Below, one piece after another: positions 18,257 to 26,984 of a stretch of DNA of 64,000 nt. The DNA lies in contig CAJYXJ010000065.1 in the NCBI GenBank assembly GCA_913778085.1, forward strand, positions 122,326 through 186,325. The letters are read 5' to 3'. Every line of letters starts with the position of its first letter. Position 1 is the first letter of the stretch. The translations under genes and the position numbers were made by a program. Source of the DNA: an uncultured Chryseobacterium sp. (GTDB lineage: Bacteria > Bacteroidota > Bacteroidia > Flavobacteriales > Weeksellaceae). The notes beneath the pieces are model-generated. The model was not told the origin of the DNA and did not search any database. It saw nothing but the letters and a program-made list of their open reading frames with translations.

Positions 18257-18875
18257 AGCATTGCTCTTCATCAACGGCAATCCTCCTGAATCTTTCCCCG
18301 ATCCTGAACAGTACGGTCTCATTGCCTGTACCGACGGTGCCTTTCACTACCTGAAAAACCTGGATTTCTCTTTGGATAAGCTGGATTTTATTTCCGGCGA
18401 TTTCGATTCGCATTCGGGAAAGGAAGAAGGGATTTACGATGAAAGGTTTATTTACACTCCGGATCAGGACAAAACGGATTTCCAGAAAGCACTGGAAATC
18501 ATTACAGACAAAGGTTTCCGGAAAGTGGATGTTCTGGGAGGAAGCGGCGGCGAGCAGGATCATTTTCTGGGAAATCTTACCGTAGCTTTCGGATATAAGG
18601 ATCAGCTGGAACTGAAATTTTACGACGAGTTTTCAGAATATTATTTTATTCCGAAAAGTTTTACCGTACAAAGCGTTAAAGATAAGATGATCTCCCTGTA
18701 TCCTTTTCCGTCTGTGGAAAATATTACAACCCATGGATTGAACTGGCCGCTGACCAACGGAAATTTAAGCATCACTTCCAGAATAGGAACCCGGAATTTT
18801 GCCATAGAAGATGAAGTAAGCATTGAATATGAACAGGGTAATCTCATGATATTTATCGGGAAAAATTATCTATAA
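18246..18875 (+). CDS. Thiamine pyrophosphokinase
   Basis: 209 residues. Transfers pyrophosphate from ATP to thiamine. Family motifs visible are ACTDGAFHYL, DFISGDFDS near residue 55, the TPDQDKTDFQKAL substrate motif near 75-90 and the glycine-rich LGGSGGEQDHFLGN near 100-112; the C-terminal half carries the thiamine-binding beta domain. It overlaps the adenosyltransferase by 11 nt, pairing two cofactor-salvage activities in one transcript. No TPP riboswitch was recognised in front of the operon. A palindromic repeat lies 10 nt after the stop. Confidence 0.88.
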   Translation: MKDKALLFINGNPPESFPDPEQYGLIACTDGAFHYLKNLDFSLDKLDFISGDFDSHSGKEEGIYDERFIYTPDQDKTDFQKALEIITDKGFRKVDVLGGSGGEQDHFLGNLTVAFGYKDQLELKFYDEFSEYYFIPKSFTVQSVKDKMISLYPFPSVENITTHGLNWPLTNGNLSITSRIGTRNFAIEDEVSIEYEQGNLMIFIGKNYL

Positions 18876-18884
18876 TATCAATAG

Positions 18885-18937
18885 AAACGGGCTTTAGCCC
18901 GTTTACAAATAAGTCCAATCCAATCGGCTTTAGCCGA
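18885..18937. repeat. Paired CGGCTTTAGCCG palindromes (copy 1)
   Basis: AAACGGGCTTTAGCCCGTTT (18885-18904), about 19 nt later TCGGCTTTAGCCGA (18924-18937). The same pair in the same order and spacing recurs at 21400-21451. REP/BIME-like arrangement. Confidence 0.75.
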
Positions 18938-18983
18938 AACCTAAATACCTGCAATTCTATACGAAATCCATGGTTAAATAAAT

Positions 18984-19859
18984 ATGAGATCCATCCTAAA
19001 AATATCTTTCTTCTTGCTCGTTTTCATCAGTGTGTTCTCCTGCAGAACGCAGCAAATTTCCGAACCGGAATACGGACAAAATACCGCTGAGGCTGATTTT
19101 AAAATTAAAAAGGTCCGTAACTTCCGAACAGTCACGAATATTAAAAATAAGAATGGAAGAACTTTGAAAGAGGGAAAGCTGTACAGAAGCGCTAATCTTT
19201 TCAAACTCAAAAAGAAATCTTTTAAAAGAATTGAAAACCTGGGAATACAGGAAATTATTGATCTGCGGAATTCAAAAGAAATCGCTAAAAAGCCGGATCG
19301 CCTTCCGGAAGGAATTGCCTATGAGAATTATTCTGCATTTGAAGATGAAGGCGACCAGTTGGATCAGGCGAAAAAACTGGTGCTGAAAGGAAAAGTAAAC
19401 GGTGCCGATGCCGAAAAGAGAATGCTGGATTTCTATAGTAATTATGTAACGGAACATCCCGAAGTCATCAGAAAAATCATCACGGAAATTTTAGACTCCG
19501 ATACACCTATTTTGTATCATTGTACTGCCGGAAAGGATCGTACAGGAATCATCACTGCTCTTGTTTTAACCATTTTGAAATTTGATAAGGAAACTATTTA
19601 TAACGATTATCTTTTATCCAACAATTACAGGGGAAAATTAGTGAAGCGGCGTCTCAGCCTTGCCCGGAATTTACATTTTATATATCCGAAACTGGACATC
19701 GGCGTACTGGAAAAACTGAGCTGGGTGGAAACTTCTTACCTCGATGCCGCTTTTAATGAAATTGATAAAGAATATGGTTCAGCCGACCAATATATTCAAG
19801 AGGTATTAGGAATCTCTGATAATAAAAGAGAAGAATACATTCGTAAGTTTACATATTGA
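18984..19859 (+). CDS. Lipoprotein tyrosine/dual-specificity phosphatase
   Basis: 291 residues. The N-terminus MRSILKISFFLLVFISVFSC ends in a lipobox-like FSC, so the mature protein should be lipid-anchored at Cys20. The body matches the Y_phosphatase3 (protein-tyrosine phosphatase, IphP-like) family: LYRSANLFKL, then IQEIIDLRNSKEI, and the catalytic P-loop HCTAGKDRTG (CX5R) near residue 178. Such exported enzymes act on phosphotyrosine or phosphoinositides; the substrate here is unknown. It stands alone between two AT-rich gaps, with no kinase alongside. Confidence 0.88.
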   Translation: MRSILKISFFLLVFISVFSCRTQQISEPEYGQNTAEADFKIKKVRNFRTVTNIKNKNGRTLKEGKLYRSANLFKLKKKSFKRIENLGIQEIIDLRNSKEIAKKPDRLPEGIAYENYSAFEDEGDQLDQAKKLVLKGKVNGADAEKRMLDFYSNYVTEHPEVIRKIITEILDSDTPILYHCTAGKDRTGIITALVLTILKFDKETIYNDYLLSNNYRGKLVKRRLSLARNLHFIYPKLDIGVLEKLSWVETSYLDAAFNEIDKEYGSADQYIQEVLGISDNKREEYIRKFTY

Positions 19860-19968
19860 TAATCCGGTATTGTTTCAGGCCGGAGAAGCGATCAAAATTT
19901 AAATAATTTTAACGTTAAAAAACCAAACTTTTTTAGCAATTTTGCATTCTTAATTCACTTGTTTAGAA

Positions 19969-21363
19969 ATGAAAATAAAGTACTCGGAACTTATTGATCA
20001 GACATTGTATTTTCCTACCGAGGAATTCAATGTTTCTGAGAACAATTTGTTATTCCACGATATCCCTTTGATGGAAGTAGTGGAAAAATTCGGCACTCCG
20101 CTTAAGCTTAGCTACCTGCCGAGAATTTCTCAGAACATCCAGAAAGCCAAGAGCTGGTTTAGGGAAGCCTTTGAGAAAACCGAATATAAGAAGAATTATA
20201 CCTATTGCTACTGTACAAAATCAAGTCATTTTAAATTCGTACTTGAAGAAGCCCTGAAAAATGATATTTCCATAGAAACTTCTTCAGCCTATGATATGGA
20301 TATCGTGAAGTCGCTTTACACCGAAGGGAAAGTAACGAAAGATATAGAGGTGATCTGCAACGGTTTCAAAACCGACGATTACCTGGCTAAAATTTCAGAG
20401 ATGATCAACAGCGGTTTTGAAAATATTACGCCAATCCTGGATAATTACCGCGAATTAGATAAGCTTACGGAAAGCATCGATACCACTTTTGATATAGGAA
20501 TCAGAATCGCGTCTGAGGAAGAACCGAAATTCGAATTTTATACCTCAAGATTAGGAATCGGGTATAAAGACATCATTCCTTATTACAGCCAGAAAATTGC
20601 AGAGCATCCGAATGCAAGACTGAAAATGCTCCACTTTTTCATCAATACCGGAATCAAAGACACAGCCTATTACTGGAACGAATTGTATAAATGTCTTCGT
20701 GTATATGCACGTCTGAAGAAAATTGCTCCTGAAGTAAATTCACTGAACATTGGTGGAGGTTTCCCAATCAAAACATCGTTGCAGTTTGATTACGATTATC
20801 AGTATATGGTTGAAGAAATCGTTTCCCAGATCAAAAAATTCTGTGAAGAAGAAGGGGTTGAAGAACCAAATATTTACACGGAATTCGGAAGCTTTACAGT
20901 AGGAGAAAGCGGTGCAAATATTTATAAAATCATTTCCCAGAAACGTCAGAACGACAGAGAAAAATGGAATATGATCGATTCTTCTTTCATGACGACACTT
21001 CCCGATACATGGGCGATTTCAAGACACTTTATCATGCTTCCTTTAAACCGTTGGGATGATACGTATGAAAGGGTTTTCTTAGGCGGATTGACTTGTGATT
21101 CGGATGATTATTATAATTCCGAGCAACATACCAATGCGATTTATCTGCCTGTTTTCAGCGATACGAAACCTTTATACATCGGATTTTTCCACACAGGAGC
21201 GTATCAGGAAACCATCGGTGGTTACGGCGGAGTTCATCACTGTCTGATGCCGCAACCGAGACATGTTCTGATTCAGAAAGATGAAAATGGTGAGTTACAA
21301 TACGAGATTTTCCGTGAAAAACAGGAACCTGAAGATGTACTGAAAATCTTAGGATACAAATAA
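19969..21363 (+). CDS. speA: PLP-dependent arginine decarboxylase
   Basis: 464 residues, alanine-racemase-fold (type III) decarboxylase of the Orn/DAP/Arg family. The PLP Schiff-base lysine is Lys84 in YCYCTKSSHF; the phosphate-binding glycines are in LNIGGGFPIKTS; EFGSFTVGESG and the catalytic LTCDSDDYY (Cys-Asp-Ser) follow. The sequence is of the short flavobacterial class usually called arginine decarboxylase, which makes agmatine; agmatinase is encoded 6 kb downstream at 27358, which supports this role. Specificity toward arginine rather than another basic amino acid is inferred from that context. Confidence 0.8.
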   Translation: MKIKYSELIDQTLYFPTEEFNVSENNLLFHDIPLMEVVEKFGTPLKLSYLPRISQNIQKAKSWFREAFEKTEYKKNYTYCYCTKSSHFKFVLEEALKNDISIETSSAYDMDIVKSLYTEGKVTKDIEVICNGFKTDDYLAKISEMINSGFENITPILDNYRELDKLTESIDTTFDIGIRIASEEEPKFEFYTSRLGIGYKDIIPYYSQKIAEHPNARLKMLHFFINTGIKDTAYYWNELYKCLRVYARLKKIAPEVNSLNIGGGFPIKTSLQFDYDYQYMVEEIVSQIKKFCEEEGVEEPNIYTEFGSFTVGESGANIYKIISQKRQNDREKWNMIDSSFMTTLPDTWAISRHFIMLPLNRWDDTYERVFLGGLTCDSDDYYNSEQHTNAIYLPVFSDTKPLYIGFFHTGAYQETIGGYGGVHHCLMPQPRHVLIQKDENGELQYEIFREKQEPEDVLKILGYK

Positions 21364-21399
21364 GATTGAATTTAAAAAGCATACCTTTCATCAAATAGG

Positions 21400-21451
21400 A
21401 ACGGGCTTTAGCCCGTTGAACCCGGATTGATATAAAATCGGCTTTAGCCAA
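21400..21451. repeat. Paired CGGCTTTAGCCG palindromes (copy 2)
   Basis: AACGGGCTTTAGCCCGTT (21400-21417) followed 20 nt later by ATCGGCTTTAGCCAA (second unit partly decayed). Matches copy 1 at 18885-18937. Confidence 0.7.
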
Positions 21452-21457
21452 ACTTAT

Positions 21458-21494
21458 ACCAAGAGGCTGTCCAAAATTTGGGCAGCCTCTTGGT
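21458..21494. terminator. GGCTGTCC-type hairpin after speA
   Basis: ACCAAGAGGCTGTCC pairs with GGGCAGCCTCTTGGT (one G-U) across a 7-nt AT loop. It could end both speA and, read on the other strand, the convergent HAD gene. Confidence 0.6.
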
Positions 21495-21506
21495 ATTATG
21501 GAATTC

Positions 21507-21539
21507 AAACCTCATAGGTTTCAAAAACCTATGAGGTTT
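21507..21539. repeat. Intergenic palindrome, AACCT..AGGTT family
   Basis: Perfect 15-bp stem AAACCTCATAGGTTT / AAACCTATGAGGTTT with a 3-nt loop. Confidence 0.8.
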
Positions 21540-21572
21540 ATCAATTTACATCGGCGTTAACCATATTGATAT

Positions 21573-21613
21573 AAAACAGGCTATCCCTATTTTGGACAGC
21601 CTGTTTTTTATTT
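21573..21613. terminator. Second GGCTGTCC-type hairpin
   Basis: AAAACAGGCTATCC pairs with GGACAGCCTGTTT (one mismatch), followed by a T-run on the plus strand. Confidence 0.55.
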
Positions 21614-21627
21614 GTAGAGTTCAATCA

Positions 21628-21660
21628 AAACCTCATAGGTTTCGAAAACCTATGAGGTTT
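21628..21660. repeat. Intergenic palindrome, AACCT..AGGTT family, touching the HAD stop codon
   Basis: Same 15-bp stem as 21507-21539, with a CGA loop. Its last two bases are part of the minus-strand stop codon (21659-21661) of the HAD gene. Confidence 0.8.
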
Positions 21661-22321
21661 AATCAAAATAATGCGAGATCTTATCGATTTCCAGATCCGA
21701 ATAATCCGAAACCACCGTATCCGCCAGTGTATAGTCCTGGTTTTTGGAATGCGGACTTCTGTACGCCGCGCAGAAAATATTGGCCCGGTGCGCTGCCAGG
21801 ATTCCGTTGGTAGAATCTTCGATCACCATACAGTTTTCTGTCGGTTCTCCGGCCATTTCCGCAGCCAGCAGGAAAACTTCGGGATGCGGTTTGGATTCTT
21901 TCAGATCCGCTCCGCTGATTTTTCCCATGAAATATTTTTCCAGCTCAAATTTTTCAAAAACCATATTGATGGTGGTCATCGTTGCGGAAGAGGCCAGAAT
22001 CAGCCTGATCCCGTTCTCGGAGTAATGCTGGATCAGTTCCTTCACGCCCGGAATGAGGTTGAAATCCTCATCGTGATAGAAATAATCTTTAAAGTAATTT
22101 CTCTTGATTTCTGCAATCTCCTCGAAGGTATGTTGTAAATCAAATTTCCCGATCAGGGTGTCGCATACCCGTTTTGTAGAAGCCCCGGTAAAAGACGTAT
22201 ATAAGTCTTCCGGAACATCAATTCCCAGTTCTTCGAATGTTTTAAAATAAGCTTTTCTGTGCAAAGGTTCCGTATCTACAATCACGCCATCCATATCGAA
22301 CAGCACAGCTTTTAACGCCAT
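21659..22321 (-). CDS. HAD-superfamily phosphatase, beta-phosphoglucomutase-like
   Basis: 220 residues. Motif I FDMDGVIVDTEPLH supplies the nucleophile Asp9 and Asp11; motif II is LILASSA, motif III the Lys in DLKESKPHPEVFL, and motif IV VIEDSTNGILAA. The helical cap between residues 18 and 85 places it with beta-phosphoglucomutase / sugar-phosphate phosphatases. A monofunctional phosphatase or a mutase are both possible; no sugar-utilisation genes adjoin. Its stop codon lies inside a palindromic repeat. Confidence 0.87.
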   Translation of the reverse strand: MALKAVLFDMDGVIVDTEPLHRKAYFKTFEELGIDVPEDLYTSFTGASTKRVCDTLIGKFDLQHTFEEIAEIKRNYFKDYFYHDEDFNLIPGVKELIQHYSENGIRLILASSATMTTINMVFEKFELEKYFMGKISGADLKESKPHPEVFLLAAEMAGEPTENCMVIEDSTNGILAAHRANIFCAAYRSPHSKNQDYTLADTVVSDYSDLEIDKISHYFD

Positions 22322-22381
22322 ATCTGAATTTTTTTTTACTAAAATACTAAACCTTTCAGAATTACAGAAAGCATTTCGCCA

Positions 22382-23746
22382 TTACTTTTGCATTTCCAGG
22401 ATCCAGCCGCTCATATTATTCATTGCAGCAAGGGAGATCGTTTGTTCGATGTCTGCATATTCGGTAAAAGCTCCGGTTTTCGCTTCCTGAAACAGGTGGT
22501 TCAGGCCGGGCAATTCTTGCGTTTTAAAATCGGGATTACCTGCTTTTTTCAGTGATTTGCTTATAGCATCCAGGTTTTCTTTCGCCGGAACCTGGAAATC
22601 GAGGCTGCCGTTCAGGGCGAGTACCGGAATTTTTATTTTGGAAAGGTACTGGTCGGGATTAAATTTTACAAAATACCGGAACCACGGGCTGGAAGTCTGC
22701 TTCTGAATATTCTCAATGGCATTTTCACCAAGCTGGTCCGCAAAATTCTTGTTTAAAAACTCTTGAAGGTCTTTGTTGTAATTGTTACCGGAATAGTTTT
22801 TAATAAAGCGGTAAATCTCCGAATTGGCTTTCTTATTCTGTTCGATCACAAGATCACTTTGCCCCATCAGTTTCCCGCCTTTCGCATTCTGCTCGATCAG
22901 CAGCTGCTCGATCGGTGTTCCCGGAGCTGCCATCAGAACCAGGAATTTTACCTTTTTATTCATCGTGGCGACCATCGGTGCGATCATGCCGCCTTCCGAA
23001 TGGCCGAGCAGACCGATATTCCTGTATCCTTTGGAAGCGAGATAATCGACAGCGGTGTTGATATCTGTAGCAAAACTATAGGATGTATCGTTTGCCGTGC
23101 CTTTTGATGAGCCGCCGATGCCTCGGTCATCAAGCCGTAAAGTGGCGATTCCTTTTTTCGCAAAATCATCGGCGATCACGGCAAAAGGTTTATGCTCGAA
23201 GAGCTCTTCATCACGATTTTGCGCTCCGGAACCTGTGATCATGACAAGAACAGGTTTGTTTTTATCAAAATTTTCAGGCTGTGCGATGGTTCCCGCCAAT
23301 GTGTTTTTGTCTATCGGATTTTGAAAAGCAATGTCCTCCGTATGATAGGAAAACGGTGGTTTAGGAGTTTGCGGACGGTTAAGGGCAGAGCTGTTTCCTG
23401 TATTCGGCATAAAGGTTAGCGGCAGCTGCATGCCGTTCTGGGAAAACGTTCCTTCTATTTTTCCGTTGGTCAGTTTTCCTTTATAAGTGGCACCCAGCAT
23501 TTTCTGTTCAAAGGAAAGCTCATTGTTCAAAAAATCCGTTTTATCAACAGGAATGTCTTTGGCTCCCTGTTTCGGACTGTCTACCGTAGAGGAATAGAGG
23601 TTTCCGTTTTTCTTAACGTTTAAAATAAGGGGCAGCTTCATGTCCTGCAGGTCAAGTTCGCCTTTCCAGGATCCTTCAATGGTCTGAGCCTGTAAGAAGC
23701 AGGTGAAGAATAATGATACAAGTACAAATAATGTTTTTATTTTCAT
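22382..23746 (-). CDS. Exported alpha/beta hydrolase
   Basis: 454 residues from the Met at 23746 (MKIKTLFVLVSLFFTCFLQAQ, a signal peptide); an earlier in-frame Met would start inside the upstream membrane-protein gene and is rejected. Residues about 25-125 form an all-beta domain with a GSWKGELDLQDMKLPLIL start, as in DUF3887-like/acyl-CoA thioester N-domains. The catalytic alpha/beta hydrolase domain follows, with GLLGHSEGGMIAP (nucleophile Ser), Asp in LNGSLDFQVP and His in PGLNHLFQ. Periplasmic esterase or peptidase of the YqiA/S9-like group. It starts 2 nt after the preceding gene in the operon. Confidence 0.85.
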   Translation of the reverse strand: MKIKTLFVLVSLFFTCFLQAQTIEGSWKGELDLQDMKLPLILNVKKNGNLYSSTVDSPKQGAKDIPVDKTDFLNNELSFEQKMLGATYKGKLTNGKIEGTFSQNGMQLPLTFMPNTGNSSALNRPQTPKPPFSYHTEDIAFQNPIDKNTLAGTIAQPENFDKNKPVLVMITGSGAQNRDEELFEHKPFAVIADDFAKKGIATLRLDDRGIGGSSKGTANDTSYSFATDINTAVDYLASKGYRNIGLLGHSEGGMIAPMVATMNKKVKFLVLMAAPGTPIEQLLIEQNAKGGKLMGQSDLVIEQNKKANSEIYRFIKNYSGNNYNKDLQEFLNKNFADQLGENAIENIQKQTSSPWFRYFVKFNPDQYLSKIKIPVLALNGSLDFQVPAKENLDAISKSLKKAGNPDFKTQELPGLNHLFQEAKTGAFTEYADIEQTISLAAMNNMSGWILEMQK

Positions 23747-23748
23747 GA

Positions 23749-24324
23749 TTAAAGGGATATTAAAAGTTTGGAAATAATTTCGGCGATGATCAAAGCAGCG
23801 GCAAAAGCTACAAAATGCTGCCATTTTTTAGCATTGACGGAGGTTTTAAAACCATTTACCAAGAGAACAATGTAGTAAGCCGTAATTGTTAAAAGAAGCA
23901 TGCTGATTGCAAAAAGCAGGACAAGATCCAGCGGACTGATGTTCAGATGCTGCAGGTCGCCCTGATGACGGATGATTTCATCTCCGATTCTTGTCAGCAA
24001 AGGTATAGCAGTAATAATGCCACCGATGTACATGGGAAACCGCGCTACCATTGAAGTATTGAGGATATCGACCGCTCTGGTTTTCCCGTTGATGAGTTTA
24101 CCTACAGTAAAAAGCATCATGAAAATACAGGCTACATTAATACCGTTTTCTTTCAGGCTGGTTATGAAATCGGTTTCATTCTGATGAATGTCCAAGACGC
24201 CGTCAAAACTAATGTTTAAAACAGCACCTAAAAGCGAACCCGTCAAAGTGATCAGGATACCGGCCACAAGAAGCTGCTTTTCGCTATAGATACCGAAAGG
24301 GTTAAAGAGTAATTTCCAGTTCAT
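23749..24324 (-). CDS. Membrane protein, YIP1-like
   Basis: 191 residues with five hydrophobic segments (about 20-40, 65-85, 95-112, 130-155 and 165-188), as in the YIP1 family of small integral membrane proteins. The N-terminal MNWKLLFNPFGIYSEKQ is typical of these proteins. Middle gene of a three-gene operon: it begins 3 nt after the DUF2089 gene and ends 2 nt before the hydrolase. Function unknown. Confidence 0.75.
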   Translation of the reverse strand: MNWKLLFNPFGIYSEKQLLVAGILITLTGSLLGAVLNISFDGVLDIHQNETDFITSLKENGINVACIFMMLFTVGKLINGKTRAVDILNTSMVARFPMYIGGIITAIPLLTRIGDEIIRHQGDLQHLNISPLDLVLLFAISMLLLTITAYYIVLLVNGFKTSVNAKKWQHFVAFAAALIIAEIISKLLISL

Positions 24325-24327
24325 GGG

Positions 24328-24594
24328 TTATTTTTTAAGGGTTTCAATTTTTCCGATCAGGTCATCCATCTTGTTTCTCATCGTTGGATAGGAAAGGCCT
24401 GCCTGTTTTGCCATTTCCTTAATGCTTCCGCTTGAAAGAAAAAAACTGAGGATAAATTCCTGCTCATCACGGGTAAGCTGTAAATAAAGAGGAAGCTCAT
24501 AGTTGCCGTTAACCGTCGTTTCACAATGGCTGCATTTCATCTGGCTAACCTGCAAAGCCGATTCGCAACTGGGACAAAGGATAGGTAGTTTCAT
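24328..24594 (-). CDS. DUF2089-type zinc-ribbon HTH regulator
   Basis: 88 residues from the Met at 24594 (MKLPILCPSC); an in-frame start 18 nt earlier would leave little room for the -7 box at 24610. A zinc ribbon is formed by CPSC (7-10) and CSHC, followed by a compact helix-turn-helix (FFLSSGSIKEMAKQAGLSYPTMRNKMDDLI). DUF2089 proteins are small DNA-binding regulators, usually encoded beside the membrane proteins they control, as here. It is first in the operon, so it probably autoregulates it. Confidence 0.85.
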   Translation of the reverse strand: MKLPILCPSCESALQVSQMKCSHCETTVNGNYELPLYLQLTRDEQEFILSFFLSSGSIKEMAKQAGLSYPTMRNKMDDLIGKIETLKK

Positions 24595-24967
24595 TGCTAA
24601 TAATTTATACAAAAGTAAAAATTATTTTAATAAAGTTAAATAAAGTTTTAATTAAATTTAAATTGATGTAATTTTTGTGTATTAGCAAATTTAAAAAGAA
24701 TGTTTTGTTTGAATCTTTTTATTAGAAAAGGACATGAAAATATACGCAGGAACATCTAAGTGAAATTGCGTTTTAAGAAATTAATTTTAGAATGATTTTG
24801 TTAGAATATTTTTAATTTCTAAGGATAGGGTAATGGTTTGGAACTTGCCTTAAGCAAGGATTTTTTAGTATAAAGTTCAATAAAAATATTAATGTTTAAC
24901 GTGCAAATGTCTAATCGCAGCTGTTTAGCTCCGCTTTTAGCAAATCATTATTAGCTTTATTTTTTTA
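24595..24967. other. 373-bp AT-rich gap before the caspase-like gene
   Basis: No gene seen. It contains the DUF2089 promoter and, at 24844-24866, CTTGC..GCAAG followed by a T-run on the plus strand, a terminator-like hairpin with no plus-strand gene in front of it. AT content rises sharply across this gap, which I take as the left edge of the transferred segment. Confidence 0.5.
24610..24617 (-). promoter_or_regulatory. -7 promoter box of the DUF2089 operon
   Basis: TACTTTTG on the minus strand, a full TAnnTTTG match 16 nt before the ATG. Confidence 0.55.
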
Positions 24968-26398
24968 TTATTTCTTCTCAAGTATTTTCTGAATGTGATT
25001 ATCAAGTAATTTATTAATTTCAGCATTTATATTTTTGAAGTTTTGATTAATAATATCTAATTCTATAAATTCATATTCAAAAATATTCCAATTAAATCTT
25101 GTGTCTAGATCTTGTTCATTCCAACTTTTCTTTATATATGAAGTAAGAAACCAATAAAATCTTATTTTTCGGTCGTTAGAAATGAAAAAAATTGAACAAT
25201 TAAATGAATTTAGATTAGGATATTTACTTTTGACATCAATCCTTATCTGCTCAAATGGATATTTTGCATTAAGATAATAACCATTTATTTCTTTTCTCGT
25301 CTTTGTAACGGTAATAGGTTGATTATTAAAACTTGAAAATATGGAAGCTGGTCTATTAGGAGTTTCAATGCTTTCATATTCAACATTTTCATAGGATGCT
25401 TCTGCAAAATATCCTTTATTTTTGGAAAGATAATCTCCTATACTTGCTAAACTTTTAGGAGAATTATTATGTGTAAGAAATGAAATTGCCAAATCATATA
25501 AGTTTTTGTATTCTTGATTTATTTGAAAATTCTTAATTGTTTCTTTAATATTTTGAAAAAATTCATTCACTTTATCATTACTAAGATTCTTTTTCGAATC
25601 TAAAATTATTAGTTCTTCAATTGATTTTGTATGAGAGTTCACTTCTTCAATAATTTCTTTAGAATCTTCAAAAGTATTTGGAATACTATTTAAGAAACTA
25701 TCTAAAATTTTATTTTTTGTACAAAATATCTCGGTAAAGCTCGCTTGCGTAACAAAAAATGGTGTTTGAATTGAATTTTTGGAAAATTCATCTGAAACAT
25801 AATCGATAATATTTTTATATCTAACTTTTTCGTCAGAATGATTTTTTATTGCATTTAAAATACTAAGAGTAAAGAAACTAAAGTCTTGATTTTGATATGA
25901 ACTTTGCGCATTAAGAGAAGAAAATAAAAAATAGCAATTTTTAAAATTTCCTTTCGTTGATTTAATATAATTATCAATTGAATCTAAATCCTTTATATAT
26001 GAAAATCCTGATTGACAAGCATCAACAAATTTAACTACAAGTTTTGGATTTAATGTTTTTAACAATGAATCCAGTTCAGAATTTTGTAAACTGGTTTGAG
26101 TCTTTCTACTTGAATCAAAATCAGAAAGTATATAGTAAAATTCTTCTTCAACATAACTTCCATGACCCGTAAAATAAAAAATTACTTCATCAACTTCCTC
26201 ATCCTTTGAGATATTAATAAAATCAATAAGTTGATTTTTTACAGATGTACTATCTGTTTTTTCCGAAATCTCTAGAATCTTTTCAAATTTTTCAGTTTTA
26301 TGAATTAATTCTGAAATTGATTTTACATCATTCTTACATCCAGGAAGTTTTGATAGGGTTTTATACTCTGAAACACCAATTAAAATAGCTAAGTTCAT
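24968..26398 (-). CDS. Caspase-family (peptidase C14) protease, stand-alone
   Basis: 476 residues. The N-terminal 230 residues are a caspase p20-like domain: start LAILIGVSEYKTLSKLPGCKND, catalytic His79 in YFTGHGSY and catalytic Cys128 in FVDACQSG. The C-terminal half (about 250-476) is a soluble domain I do not recognise, with a helical first part and a beta-rich end (YYLNAKYPFEQIRIDV...). No signal peptide or membrane helix, so it is probably cytoplasmic. The coding sequence is far richer in A/T and in Asn/Lys/Ile codons than its neighbours, a sign of acquisition. Bacterial caspase-like proteins often act in defence or cell death by cleaving a partner; no gasdermin, CHAT or NTPase partner adjoins. 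Confidence 0.88.
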   Translation of the reverse strand: MNLAILIGVSEYKTLSKLPGCKNDVKSISELIHKTEKFEKILEISEKTDSTSVKNQLIDFINISKDEEVDEVIFYFTGHGSYVEEEFYYILSDFDSSRKTQTSLQNSELDSLLKTLNPKLVVKFVDACQSGFSYIKDLDSIDNYIKSTKGNFKNCYFLFSSLNAQSSYQNQDFSFFTLSILNAIKNHSDEKVRYKNIIDYVSDEFSKNSIQTPFFVTQASFTEIFCTKNKILDSFLNSIPNTFEDSKEIIEEVNSHTKSIEELIILDSKKNLSNDKVNEFFQNIKETIKNFQINQEYKNLYDLAISFLTHNNSPKSLASIGDYLSKNKGYFAEASYENVEYESIETPNRPASIFSSFNNQPITVTKTRKEINGYYLNAKYPFEQIRIDVKSKYPNLNSFNCSIFFISNDRKIRFYWFLTSYIKKSWNEQDLDTRFNWNIFEYEFIELDIINQNFKNINAEINKLLDNHIQKILEKK

Positions 26399-26614
26399 AT
26401 ATACTTGGGTTATAAAATTATGGCTAATTCAAATATTGACACATTGCACCAATATAAATTATAACCATCAAATATAAAAAAAGTAACTCGTTTAATAATT
26501 ATGGTTTTCCGTAAATGGAGAATTTTTATTTACAAAATTAAAAGATAATTTGAAATATTTTTCTATCATTATAACTTCATCAAATTGTGCTAAATACATT
26601 TTAATATCACTGTA

Positions 26615-26836
26615 TCAGTCAGAATCCATTTTGTTATCAGGAGTGATAATAATTTTATTTTTCTTATGACAAACAATTACAGATTCTCCACAATTGAACC
26701 CCATGTCCTGAAGCCATTTTCCGCAAAGCCGGATTTCGGGGAAAATAACATACCGGTGATATGACCGTGAAATGTATCTCTGATGTACTTTCAATTGTCT
26801 TTCTCTAAACTTTTTAATTTTTTTTTCTTGTTTCAT
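26615..26836 (-). CDS. symE: SymE-like toxin
   Basis: 73 residues. The C-terminal half, PEIRLCGKWLQDMGFNCGESVIVCHKKNKIIITP, fits the SymE (AbrB/MazE-fold) profile with the characteristic L.G.WL...GF..G..v.V....  pattern, seen here in segments LCGKWLQDMGF and IIITP. In E. coli SymE is an SOS-induced RNA-associated toxin, controlled by the antisense RNA SymR. The Lys/Arg-rich N-terminus fits nucleic-acid binding. It is divergent from the HTH gene at 26985; any antisense RNA would lie over this gene and cannot be seen by eye. A full -7 box is at 26855-26862. Confidence 0.75.
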   Translation of the reverse strand: MKQEKKIKKFRERQLKVHQRYISRSYHRYVIFPEIRLCGKWLQDMGFNCGESVIVCHKKNKIIITPDNKMDSD

Positions 26837-26854
26837 AAATGTGATTTATTGATA

Positions 26855-26862
26855 CAAAAATA
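26855..26862 (-). promoter_or_regulatory. -7 promoter box of the SymE-like gene
   Basis: TATTTTTG on the minus strand, full match, 19 nt before the start. Confidence 0.5.
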
Positions 26863-26984
26863 TAATAAATTATATTTTAAAGAAAATAAAATATCATTAA
26901 AATATAATTTATTGCTTTTGTGCTATGATTTTCAGTTCTTTGTGATTTTACGATATTTGCATAAGAAGTCAATAAATTAGTGTT

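Noticed and set aside
24733-24762. ATG-initiated MKIYAGTSK resembling the start of agmatinase
   Set aside because: Only nine codons before a stop; similarity to MKTYAG is too short to call a remnant.
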